Shown in pieces: positions 54,037 to 64,000 of a DNA stretch of 64,000 nucleotides. Position 1 is the stretch's first letter; every line of letters starts with the position of its first letter. The notes beneath the pieces were generated by a model, which saw only the letters and a list, made by a program, of their open reading frames with translations, was not told where the DNA came from and did no database searches. Source of the DNA: Trochalopteron elliotii (Eukaryota; Chordata; Aves; Passeriformes; Leiothrichidae); assembly GCA_024734555.1 (NCBI GenBank), contig JANPWX010019976.1:253031-317030 (forward strand). The letters are read 5' to 3'. The translations under genes and the position numbers were made by a program.

Positions 54037-57000
54037 AATCAAGCAGGAAACAGCAGAACAACTCTGAGATATTTTGTTTAAGAAACTGAACACAGTACTT
54101 TGCTTACCAAAATGGTGTGGTAGAGTTGGAACAATACAAAGAATATCTTCAGGGGTGATCAGATGAATACAAAGTCCATTTTACAGTCAAAGGGTAATGA
54201 AGAGACTTCCAAAAGTCACCCTAACAAAACAAAATTTTGCTTCTAGTCATTTTGAGACAGGTTAACACTAACTAGAACAAGGACTATATAACATAAAGAA
54301 AAGCATAAAGTTTTTATGAAGACATTTAAGACTGGATGTCACAAGGAGGTTTCTAACAATGAGGAAAAATAGGGCCCTGGAATTAGCTCTAAAAGTGGTG
54401 ACAGAAAACTTCTGCAGTAATGACCAAGGTCATAATCACTGAAAGGAACTATTGGGCATGTTTCATTCAGTTAACACAAGTGTAAATTTGATGACTTCAA
54501 TGGTCCCCCCTAAATCCTTTCTCCATTGTTCAGGAACTACCACAAAACACCCTCTGAATAAATCATCCTTTTGCTGCAGATACAAGAGAAGATTGCTGTT
54601 GAGCAGACAGAAGAGCCTTACTCCTAGTGACTGTAGACCATTTTAATCTGGCACTTGACAACCAACTCTGCCCTGTGGGTATGCAATTTCTCAGACTTCC
54701 CTATACTGTCGTGAACACAATGCAAAGTAGGCAGGTCAGTGAAGGGACAATGAGCAGGATTAGTGGAATATTTATTGGTCAGTGAGGTACAGATGGGGAT
54801 CAGGTAGGCAACCATTAATGAACCTGTACTAATCCTAGAGAGTCAAGGAAGGACGTGATGGTTTCATGAGTAAATTTACGAATTTTCCTGGTTGGTATTC
54901 AAGTCAGGAGAGAAAAAGATCACAATTAATGTTTATTAGATTACTTCTTACTACTTGTACTATTAGTAGAATCAGACTGTTATTATTAATGGCAGATAAC
55001 AATTCACACTTTATGCTCAGTTATTGCCTCACACAGACATTCACTGACTGTTACCTGGTATCACGACATGCTTGTGGCCTCGAGAGACTTAAGAATCTTG
55101 ATGTTCTGAGGTTTTCTGTTCTTGTGAATCTGCAGGACTGAGAGTCTCCTGACCTTATGTATTTTTAGGAGAGTTTCACTTGCTTGTAAGCACATACCCA
55201 TTCTTTCTTTGATCTGGTTTCTGGTATCACACGCACAGGCCCTGCTCATTCATGCAAATTCATCCCATGTGGGCTTTTCTAACAGAAATGCAGTGCCAGA
55301 GTTGATCCAAAAGCCATCATGTGTCCCACAGGACACTGTCCTGTCCCATGATTTCAGCTTGCGTCTGTAATCTTTACCTCCAATCCCTGTGAACACAGTT
55401 CTTTTGTACCTATGGGAAATGCATGCCTTTACTGCTGCACATTATAACACAGAATTTCAAAGTACATCACTCACCGAAAAATAACTAAGAGACAAACCAC
55501 TCTTGCCTGATTGTTTTGATTCAGAGTATGAACCCTTTTGTACACATTTCTGAAGGCATCCTCCAGGTCTTACGACTGTCAGTCCCATCCGCCTGTGGAA
55601 GTGAGAAAGATAAGCACAGCCAAATGCATATCCTGTGGCCTGAAGTTAACACAGGCTGCTCCAAAACTGTTTTTGGGGCTGTGTAAACACATCTGCCTTT
55701 GAACCGCTGTTATCTTTCAACAAAACATAGATGGGGTTAAGAGATGAAGGTAATTCACTAAGTGCTAAGGTAAAGACAGGGCTGCCTGAAGGAAAACAAG
55801 CAGTTAGGAAGGAAACCACTTTCTTCCTTACTCAGGCTGTGCTGGAGGGATTTTGAGTTTCAGAGAACTGAGATGTATCCTGTGGTTAAGATAAACCTGA
55901 GCTTTGAGATGGATTAATCTCTGTATCTCAAACTGACAATGGTTTAAAGAGACATCTGAAATGATGTTATCTGGATGGGGTATTTACCTTTGTGTTATCT
56001 TTATGAATGTATTTGTCAACACCTTCCAAAAGCTAGTTATATATTTACTGTCTTGTGAGCCTAAATGGTTTTGGAGAAGAGTCAGTCAGAAATTTTTCAG
56101 CAAAAGTAGCACTTGAAGAAAGTAGACTCTAAAAAAATGTTAATATTTGACAAAATCTGGTTTCAGGGAGACTGATCTCTATTGTAAGAAAAGATAAGAT
56201 GTTATTCAATTTCAGAATAAACTGTATTATGATCTTATGAGCCATTGAGTGAAGAGTTAAACAAGTTTAATTGTTTGTTGCTTTTTTACCCTTGGTGTGC
56301 CTTAACCATCTAGTAAGTAGTAGAGTGAACCTTGGCAATGAACTTTGTCATGCTGTATTAAATCTGATTTTTACTGATACCCTTGCTAGTGATTTTTTAA
56401 GCAATCTCAATTTTCATAACACCGAATAATGAGGTTTTGGGTTTTTTTTTCCTGTAAAATAAGTGATCTGGGAATCCATGTGTGTAAGGTGTGCTTGTAG
56501 GTACACCCTTCTATGACTGTGGTAAAAACAAACAGTGATTGGCTGACAACTCCCTTAAGAAGAAATTTCCCTCATTTTTTGAGCAACTGCTCATTTTTGA
56601 TGTTTACTGCTCCTGGACTTTCACAAACGAATATATACTGTTGCAGCTGAACTGAAATGTCTGCCCATCCTGCATTTTGTATTAATTCAACACATATTTA
56701 CATATGTGTGCAACTACTTGAAGATAAGAGAATTTTCATTTTTCACCTCTGAGCTTATGTGGTGTTCCATTTCATTGCATAGGATAGATGAAAATAATTC
56801 AAAAGCTAAGTGCAGGTATCATAATTTTAATGTCCCTTCATAAAAGAAAGGTACTGTTCTAAGAGATTTCATTGCATAAGCAAAAGGTGCAAAAAGAGCT
56901 CAGTGAATTGGCCTGAATAAACAACAAAATTTGGCTTGTGTAAGACTCTTGCAACCTGAAGGCATGAGTAACAACACTTGCATTTCCATATCTCAACAAA

Positions 57001-59597
57001 CTAAGCTCCTCTGAGACAAAAAAAAAACCAAAAAAAAAGGAATTTTGGTGAAGAAACTGTCTGTTTAATAGATGTGTATTTTGGTGTAAGACACTATCTA
57101 GTTAAGTGTTCCATTCCTGCCTTTCATTTCAATATGCACATGAAGAGCTAATAAAGGACCATCATATAATGTGCCCAGTTGCCAATTGTACATGAGCTCC
57201 CAATTCTTAAATCATGTTCTGACAGGCATTGAAAGCAGAGTCCATCAGATGTCTTCCAGAATTTCCATTATGAAAATTCCAGCAGTGCTTATGGGAATGC
57301 AAATCAGAGAAAGATCCAGTAGTCATTTCTCATGTAGATATTTGCATTTCTTGCCTTGAGCTAAGGACTAATCAAATTATTGGTTTGTTCCTTGGAAAAG
57401 ACTGTGCTTTAGAAAATAAATGGGAACAGTTGTCTACCTTTGAATTGCTTACTGATGAGTTTTTTCATCATTAAATTACAGTAATAGAGAAAAGTGCTTT
57501 TAAAGGAAAAGGGCTTTGTTTCAAATGCTGGCTTCATTGTTTTATGTTACATGTGAGCAGTTTCCTGGAAAATCTTGTGAGCTTTTTCCTGGGTGCTCAA
57601 TATAAAGAGGCACAAGACAACGTGATTTGCATGATGTCCTTCTGGCAGTGTTAGAGCAGGATGAGCTTTGAATTTTGTTTGTTTCTTGATTTGATTCACT
57701 GTAGCAGCATTGAATCGAGCTGTCCTTGCAGGGTATGTGACATTAGTGTGTGTGGAAATGGTTCAGATGTTTTGGAAGGGTCTGATTCCATGACTTTCAA
57801 ACCTTCCTCAGGTTGCCAACTGGTAGTTTAAGGTGGGGGGAACCAAACCACCTCTGGATTACAAACAGAAAGGGAGAAAGGAGAAAATGCCTACTCTCAG
57901 ACAAGATGCATGTCTTTAGAAGATCCTAATCCCAGTAACTGTCATTTTCCTACTAGAACAGGGGTTGTTCTTTTCTTTCTCAGATCAAACCATTATCAGA
58001 CTTATCTTACAATTTATGCAATAGAACACAGGGATTTAGTAGCATATAAAATGCATAGTAAAGATCATGTTATTCATAGGAGAAGAGTTATTTAGCTGGT
58101 CAGTTGCAGACAGAAATGTCTTCCAAAAGACTGGCCCTATGAGGTGCCTTCCAATATTTCTGTCAGCCTTCCCTCTTAGATTTCCAAATGCGTGCTCATG
58201 AACTGGTAACTACTGGATTTAATTCTATGGAAAGAGAGCATTGGAGGGAAGATGTATTTCAAGAGGCAGGAAAACAGCACAGGGAACACTTTGCAATCTT
58301 ATGTGCTCATGAGGAATGTGGAATAATGGCACATCAACCAAATTGTGTGAGAGCAGCTGTTCAGGGTGTCCCTGCAGAGCAGCCGTGTGCCTCAGAGCTC
58401 AGCCAGGAGCAGGACAGCGCACAGGGACTGTGGGCTGAGCAGAGCCCACGTGTTGTGCTTGTTGGTGTGGCCAGAGAGCTCTGAGGTTTGCTCCTGAGGG
58501 CCGGTGAGGGGAGAGCAGGGAAGGGCAGAGGATGCACCAACCCTCCCAACACGGGTGTCTGATGGTGCTGAGCCAGGAACCAGCACGGTGACAATGGCTG
58601 GTGCTGGCAGTGGCATGTCAGGCTGTCATTGCCATGTGCTGAATTTCCTGCATGTCTGTTCAATGGCATAAAAAGTGTTCATGGAAGACACTGCTGTCAC
58701 CTGTGGCACGGTTTATGTCACCAGGGGAAGGAAGACTCCAACACAAGTTATCCTTTGACTTGGTATTTTTTAAAGATTAAAACAAAACATTTCAGGCACA
58801 GACTCAGATCAGTTACAGGTACATTGCTTCATACAGATTGACAACATCCACACCAGACACATTGAATCAGGATGGGCGTAGTGAACACAAGGCTAAAGTC
58901 ATGAATGTTTCTGTGACAGTCGCTTTAAAAGTAAATGAAGTTGCACTGCAGCTCAAAAGGATTCTTGAGCTCCAGTCCTAATGTACCAAGAATGTAGTGA
59001 GACCTTTCCTATTGGCTCTAATCAAAGGATTTTAGCAAGTCCTCCTATGCATCATTTCACTGGGAACACAGACACTGGCCACTTCAGCAAGAGCAAGGAA
59101 GCTCAAAAGGCTTTATTTTTTACTGAACCATAGCAGAATTTTATAGACAACTTTAGTGTTGGCAAATATTTTTCTATGATTCAAAACTAGTCAAAAATGA
59201 TCAGTAAGATATTCCCATATTATTGGGAATTCCTTAGCATCCACATTAGGAGCTTGTAGTAACCAGAAACAGCATTGAAGCATCATATTCCCAAATTAAA
59301 TATGAACGTGCTTGTGATCAAGCAAGTCTGATCTGTTTGTGTCCTGAATTAGTAACTTTAAGCATTTCAAGAGTGATTACATTTGGGTCTGAGTCTTGGC
59401 CCTGTTTTTCTGCTATCTTAGACAAACTGTGATTTTCAAGGAAAGAAGAGTAAATAGGAGACAATTTCTACCTTCTTCATAATTCCAGATTAGTGATCTA
59501 ACCTACCCATTTTAGCTTCTATTACTTTATAACTCTTATGTTTTCAAATTAATTCATTTGGAACTAAGCTAGAAAGTCCAGGCTAAATCATGACCTT
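54037..59597. other. Intergenic region between the SRCR receptor and TAS2R
   Basis: About 5.6 kb without a supported gene. It is AT-rich, with a short A-rich run near 57.02 kb. A GC-richer patch at about 58.34-58.63 kb stands out but is not recognised. Confidence 0.5.
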
Positions 59598-60530
59598 TTA
59601 CATGGATGTAGTTCTGACAGGACAGTTAATGTGGTGCAAAATCCTGGCTGGCAGCTCTCGAAATTTTGGATTGCTCCAAATTAAAACCATTGTGTGCCCT
59701 GTTGGACAGGCAGCCATTACAGCTATACATAAGGATTTTTCAATGCTAAAACGTAAAAAAAAAATGTACAAAAGAAAAGTGAAAGCTACAAAATATGTAA
59801 CATAAAAGATAAGTAAGGAACAGACTGACTTGATGGCACTGACATGGGCCTCTAAGGTGGGATCCCTGAAGCCACTTGCATTATTTTGCATCCGTCTGGT
59901 GTGTATCCACAGAGACCAAATCAGCAGAACACTTGAAACAACAGACAGTATTACAGGCAAACCAATACCAGCATTAGAGAGAAGAATTAATACACCCAAA
60001 CTGTCTTTCTTTGTGGTTCTCATTGCTGAAGAGTTTGTCAGGGATGAAGGAGCAGTGAAGTTGTTGTGCGTCCTGTGGACATGCCAGGCGAAGGGAATTG
60101 CAGCTATGATGGAGCAGAGCCACGATGTGAGCAGCATCCAGGGCATCAGCCTGGCAATTCTTTGCTTCAGCCAGATGAAGAAAGACTGTGTAAAACTGGC
60201 AACCTTGATGCAATAGAAGATGCTAAGCCAGGCTCCAAACCAGAGGCTGGCATAGTTCAGAATCAAATAGACTGTCTTGATAATTCCAAATATATTTTCT
60301 TCAAAATAGGAGGGATCACAAAATATAGTTAAGAATAAATCCAGTATAATCCAGCATTGTAATGTAATTTTAGATGAACTCAGCGAGATCATGATCATAT
60401 CATATGGAGGCCATGTTTTTCTTCCAATGCAGCTCAATGAACTGGCAGCCAAGATAATTCCATTTCCTAGAATTCCTGCCATGGATTCAATTATAGCAAT
60501 CGATAGACAAACAAGAGCAAAAGTTGTCAT
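59598..60530 (-). CDS. TAS2R40: Bitter taste receptor, type 2 (TAS2R), intact single exon
   Basis: Intronless seven-transmembrane receptor of 310 residues in the family that senses bitter compounds through gustducin-type G proteins. Visible family signatures: TM1 ESMAGILGNGIIL; TM2 LSSSKITLQCWI (usual form LxxSR); TM3 to loop 2 LSIFYCIKVASFTQSFFIWL; sequons NFT and NSS in extracellular loop 2; TM5 LPVILSVVSSVLLIWSLWIH then TRRMQ; DPTLEAHVSAIKSVCSLLIF leading into TM6; TM7 HTMVLIWSNPKFRE. The start ATG places TM1 within the first 30 residues, as usual for the family. Chicken and mammalian TAS2R40 are near GSTK1 to my knowledge, so TAS2R40 is the likely orthologue. The symbol rests on position more than on alignment. 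Confidence 0.88.
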   Translation of the reverse strand: MTTFALVCLSIAIIESMAGILGNGIILAASSLSCIGRKTWPPYDMIMISLSSSKITLQCWIILDLFLTIFCDPSYFEENIFGIIKTVYLILNYASLWFGAWLSIFYCIKVASFTQSFFIWLKQRIARLMPWMLLTSWLCSIIAAIPFAWHVHRTHNNFTAPSSLTNSSAMRTTKKDSLGVLILLSNAGIGLPVILSVVSSVLLIWSLWIHTRRMQNNASGFRDPTLEAHVSAIKSVCSLLIFYVTYFVAFTFLLYIFFLRFSIEKSLCIAVMAACPTGHTMVLIWSNPKFRELPARILHHINCPVRTTSM

Positions 60531-62489
60531 AATCTTAACCGAAGATGTCAGAGTTATTACTCAGCTTTACCTGGGCACCTGAAAGCCTCAGATTTGCCAG
60601 GCACTGCCAATCCCATGGAGCTGTTGTGGGCAATGCTGACCTATTTATCTCAGGGGCAGAAGTACCCTAATGTCATTTAATATTTTTGCTATTTTGCATG
60701 TTGTTTTGGTGTTGATGTCTCAGCTGATTTGTCTAAACATGCAAATTGGATAAAGATTCAATGACATTGTTTTCAGTTTGGCCAAAGGGTTTGCATTGCA
60801 ATGGTGAAGTGATTTGCACTGGAAGGGTTCTCAAGCAGGTGAACTGTGGTGTTCACAAATGTGGGCTTGCACTGCAGTGTCTGATGTCCTGCTTTACATC
60901 TCTAGATTTTTTTACACTTGATACCCTAATCTCTCCCTGTCTTGCATTGTTATGGCTTCTGAGTTTATGACAATACTTGCCATGGCATCTTCTTTTCTAG
61001 GGGGAGCTCTTTGCTTTATCAGGTATATTCAAATTGCTGATGCAAGGAATTTTTTCACACTTTTCTTTTTGTGTATGGATATTTTTAACCATTATACTTA
61101 CCATTGTGTGCTTGCTTGGAGTGTCCCACAAAAAAAATCTGTGTAAAGATACAGACAGAGAAAAGGAAAATCATTTTACCAGAGTACTTCACCTGCCCAT
61201 TTTTCACAAACCTCCTGAAAAAATGCTGGAATTGCCTAAGGAATTTAAGATCTGGCAATATACAACATGACATATAGGAGCAATAGCACAACTATTAATC
61301 GAGTCAGTTTTGCTCCCATATGGAACATGCATATCTTTAAAATTCTGCTGTACTTGCTAAAGGAACTGAATTCAAACACTTTCCACATTCAAAAAGAAAC
61401 AGGTGAGTGGCAAGGCTTGGGTTCATTGAAAAACTTTGGGACTCACATTTTATCTGTAGCCCAGAACATAGAAGGAAGCACACAAAAGCTCTTATACATG
61501 CGGTGACACAAGTAGCTGTCAGTAGTAGAGTAAGAAGCTGTGGGCAGTGATCAAGTGAGAAATTTTGAGACATTTTCAAAGTTGTTTCTTCGTGTAGTCT
61601 GAATTTCCCAATGCTTAAGATAATCTATGACTGCCTAGGGCAGTGATCAAGCCTTTTTGCTTATGTATCTGTAGAAGGAAAACTTTGTGAGCATTCACCT
61701 CAGATATATATATATTTGTTTATATATTTCATACATATACCTCTGTACGTGTTATGTACATGCTAGGTAAAGATACGGATTATTATAAAACACATCAAAA
61801 TAAAGAATGAAATAATTCAAGATCAAATAAACAATATTTAAAAAATTAATTTATTTTAGTATTAGTACAAATTCTTTTTCTGCTTTCATTAAAAGTATTA
61901 GTAATTTTTTTTAGTGAGAGCAATGTGATCTGATATGCTTCATTACTTTCTTCAAAAGTCTGGCTCTACCTTCAGTTTCTTTTGATACTGAATTTCTGAA
62001 TGAATTTCCCACTGCCACATCTGCAAAGTTCTTTATTGAAATTCAGCTGTAAATATCCAAATTCCCTGATGTCAAAGCTTGCAAACCAATCAAATATTGT
62101 TCTGGTTTTATATGTTTAACAAGTGGATTCAAAACTCACAGAAACTCTTCCTTCGGAAGTTTTTAAAATAGATTAGGACATTATGCTTCCACATTTTGCT
62201 AGTGTACCTGTATGAGAGTTTTTGTAGTTGTCACACATATAATTTTTGGCACAAAAATCTTTTGAAAAGCAGTTACTTTCTCATCCACTGTTAGAATTTC
62301 CCTTTCACCTTGAAGGAATAGGAAAAGGGCATTTGGTTTTTTGACAGGAACTGCTCTGTAGCGTGCTATTGACAGGCACTTCCAATCAAAAAAAGTCAGC
62401 AAATACAGAGCACTTGCCTTTTAGTAAAAGAAAACTGTGTGGCTGCTCTTTAAATTCAACTTGTTAAATTCAGCTCTTTTGAGCTCACT
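60531..62489. other. 5' flank of TAS2R and intergenic DNA
   Basis: AT-rich sequence with a short (TA)n run near 61.71 kb. No second TAS2R copy or pseudogene was recognised. Confidence 0.5.
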
Positions 62490-62492
62490 CTT

Positions 62493-62640
62493 GAATCATT
62501 GAATCACAGGATGGTTTGGGTTGAAAGGGACCTTAAAGACCACCCAGTTCCCAACCCCTGCCATAGCCAGGAACACCTTCCTGTAGACCAGGCAACTCAA
62601 AGCCCCATTCAGTGTTAAGCCTGAGGCTCTCGCCATGAGC
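62493..62640 (-). mobile_element. CR1 LINE 3' end fragment
   Basis: The plus strand begins ATTGAATCACAGGATGGTTT and continues with the complement of the CR1 3' UTR (AAAGGGACCTTAAAGACCAC, AACCCCTGCCATAGCCAGGA), so the element reads on the minus strand. Confidence 0.85.
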
Positions 62641-62849
62641 TAACCAGCAAATGTCTGTGTGGTGTATGTGGGGTTTATGGGCAAGGTTTTAGTACAGAGG
62701 AGACTGCAGGGGTGGTTTGTGTGAGAAAAGACCAGGAGTTGCTCCTGTGTCACACAGAACAAATTCCAGTTACCCTCAAAAGGGACCCACTTCTGGCCAA
62801 GGCTCTGCCTACCAGTGATGCTGGTCACATCTCTGTGACAACTCAAGGA

Positions 62850-63310
62850 AGGGCAAAGAGCAGTGCACAGTAGCTGTGAGAGAGAGGACAGAGAGAATAT
62901 GTGAGAGAAACAGCCTTGCAGTCAGCCAGGTCAGAAGGAGGGGGTACAGGATGCTCCAGGCACCAGAACAGACATTCCCATGCCTTCCCTGGAGAGGACC
63001 ATGCTGATGTAGACTGTGACCCTGCAGGCCCTGGCACACTACACTGCAGCAGATATCCACACTGCAGCCTGAGCAGAGCCCCTCAGGCCACAGATGGTTG
63101 TGCCCTGAAGGAAGCTGCATCCTGTCGAGATCCCACCATGGAGAAAGCTCCTGGCAGGAGCTGCAGCCTGTGGGGATCCCATGCTGAATCAGTTTGTTCC
63201 TGGAAGATTGCACCCTGTGGAGAGGATCCCCTCTGTAGTCCTCATTCCCTGTTCCCCTGCTGTGCTCAGGGAGAGAGGAGATGGAAGAGTGAAGAGGCAG
63301 GGATGAGGGG
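62850..63310. mobile_element. Possible avian endogenous-retrovirus LTR-like block
   Basis: GC-richer block with loosely repeated phrases (AAGCTGCATCCTGT, GCTGCAGCCTGTGGGGATCC, TGCACCCTGTGGAG) followed by CTCATTCCCTGTTCCCCTGC. These resemble sequences I associate with bird ERVL-type LTRs. No terminal inverted ends, target duplication or coding domain was seen. Confidence 0.35.
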
Positions 63311-63322
63311 AAAAGGTCTTCC

Positions 63323-63349
63323 TTTTCTTTCTTTCTTTCTTTTTCTTTC

Positions 63350-63404
<55 letters not shown>
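63323..63404 (+). repeat. (CTTT)n pyrimidine microsatellite
   Basis: About 80 bases of CTTT units with a few interruptions; purine (AAAG) on the minus strand. Confidence 0.95.
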
Positions 63405-63419
63405 ATTAGGTGCCAACAC

Positions 63420-64000
63420 ACTTTCCATATGCCTGCCACTTCACCTCAACCCTCCACAGCTTCACACTTTTTCCTCCGCTCTCCCAATTGCACTGCAACG
63501 GCCCACAAGACACTTCAAGGCCCCGCAATTACGACAAGCACCCCCAGCCATCCCCAAAAGCGCCTCCTGCTCTCCCTCCCTCTAGTGCCACACTCCAAAA
63601 GCCTAAACCACCCCATCCCCCCAGTCCAATCCCCAGCCCTCACAAACTTCAGCCCAGCCCCACACTTCCATCCCCACCCTGCACCATCCCATCCTATGCA
63701 GCCACTCCCATCCCATCCCTTCTTTGGCAGGAAGGCCCATCTAACCCTCCCTTGGACCCTTCCAGCCATTCGGGGCCAGCCGCAGCCTCTCGCCCCAAGC
63801 CGGCCCAGGGCCCCACCGCCCTGCCAGCCTACAGCTCCATGCCCACATCCCATCTCAGCCGGGCGCCGGCAGCACAAAGCCCTTCCCTGCCTCCTCTCCC
63901 TGCAGGCCCTTGGCCAGAGTCTCTCTCAGCCACCAATTGCCGCTCCTCCCTGCCCTGGCCCAAAAGCGGCAAGTGCATTTTCTCCCCGTGGCCCCGGCCC
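63420..64000. other. C-rich region at the right edge
   Basis: Strongly C-skewed plus strand with repeated CCCATCCC/CATCCCATCC words and rising CpG content towards the edge. It may be the flank of a CpG-island promoter beyond the window or a low-complexity repeat. The minus-strand open frame across it (63515-63877) is Gly/Trp-rich and looks compositional. Confidence 0.45.

Noticed and set aside
59830..60216. Plus-strand open frame of 128 codons
   Set aside because: Exact antisense shadow of the TAS2R gene.
60952..61146. Hydrophobic plus-strand open frame upstream of TAS2R, considered as a second taste-receptor remnant
   Set aside because: None of the TAS2R transmembrane signatures can be found in any frame nearby.
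62809..63213. A 134-codon minus-strand open frame rich in Cys, Ser and Leu
   Set aside because: Lies in an LTR-like repetitive block and shows no protein family signature.
63515..63877. A 120-codon Gly/Trp/Arg-rich minus-strand open frame
   Set aside because: Follows from the C-skewed composition; no start context, splice sites or domain.

Overview
The window is vertebrate nuclear DNA, most likely from a bird and plausibly a songbird. It has long AT-rich introns, CR1 LINE remnants as the recognisable interspersed repeat, an LTR-like stretch resembling avian endogenous retroviral repeats, one intronless bitter taste receptor gene, and compact multi-exon genes with GT-AG splice sites. All gene models below were assembled by eye from splice sites, reading-frame phase and protein families remembered from other vertebrates; no search was run. 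Four protein-coding genes are supported. (1) Plus strand, 777 to about 21.7 kb or slightly beyond: a Rap1 GTPase-activating protein of the RAP1GAP family. Sixteen consecutive coding exons join in frame; the 5' end lies outside the window and the last exon is uncertain. (2) Minus strand, 25005-32331: a complete eight-exon glutathione S-transferase kappa (GSTK1) of 221 residues, starting in a CpG island. (3) Minus strand, 34703-52059: a complete fifteen-exon type I membrane receptor of 1,061 residues with a signal peptide, eight SRCR domains (one per exon), a transmembrane helix and a tail carrying WC1-type tyrosine motifs. It belongs to the CD163/WC1/SCART group of scavenger receptors. (4) Minus strand, 59598-60530: an intact 310-residue TAS2R bitter taste receptor. 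Layout: the RAP1GAP-like gene and GSTK1 are convergent, with about 2.4-3.3 kb between their coding ends. GSTK1, the SRCR receptor and the TAS2R gene all run leftwards. GSTK1 next to TAS2R genes recalls the mammalian TAS2R39-TAS2R40-GSTK1 neighbourhood, with the SRCR gene placed between them here. The four genes do not form a pathway: they cover Rap signalling, glutathione-linked redox chemistry, immune recognition and chemosensation. The rest is intron or intergenic DNA with CR1 fragments (about 48.3-48.8, 53.8-54.0 and 62.5-62.6 kb), simple repeats, and at the right edge an LTR-like block, a long pyrimidine tract and a C-rich region of unknown nature. No CRISPR array, rRNA, tRNA or new multi-gene system was seen. 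The most notable points are the paired loss of two cysteines in SRCR domain 5, the WC1-like signalling tail, a RAP1GAP-type gene at this unexpected locus, the PKL C-terminus of GSTK1, and a short G-rich tandem repeat just upstream of the GSTK1 start codon.
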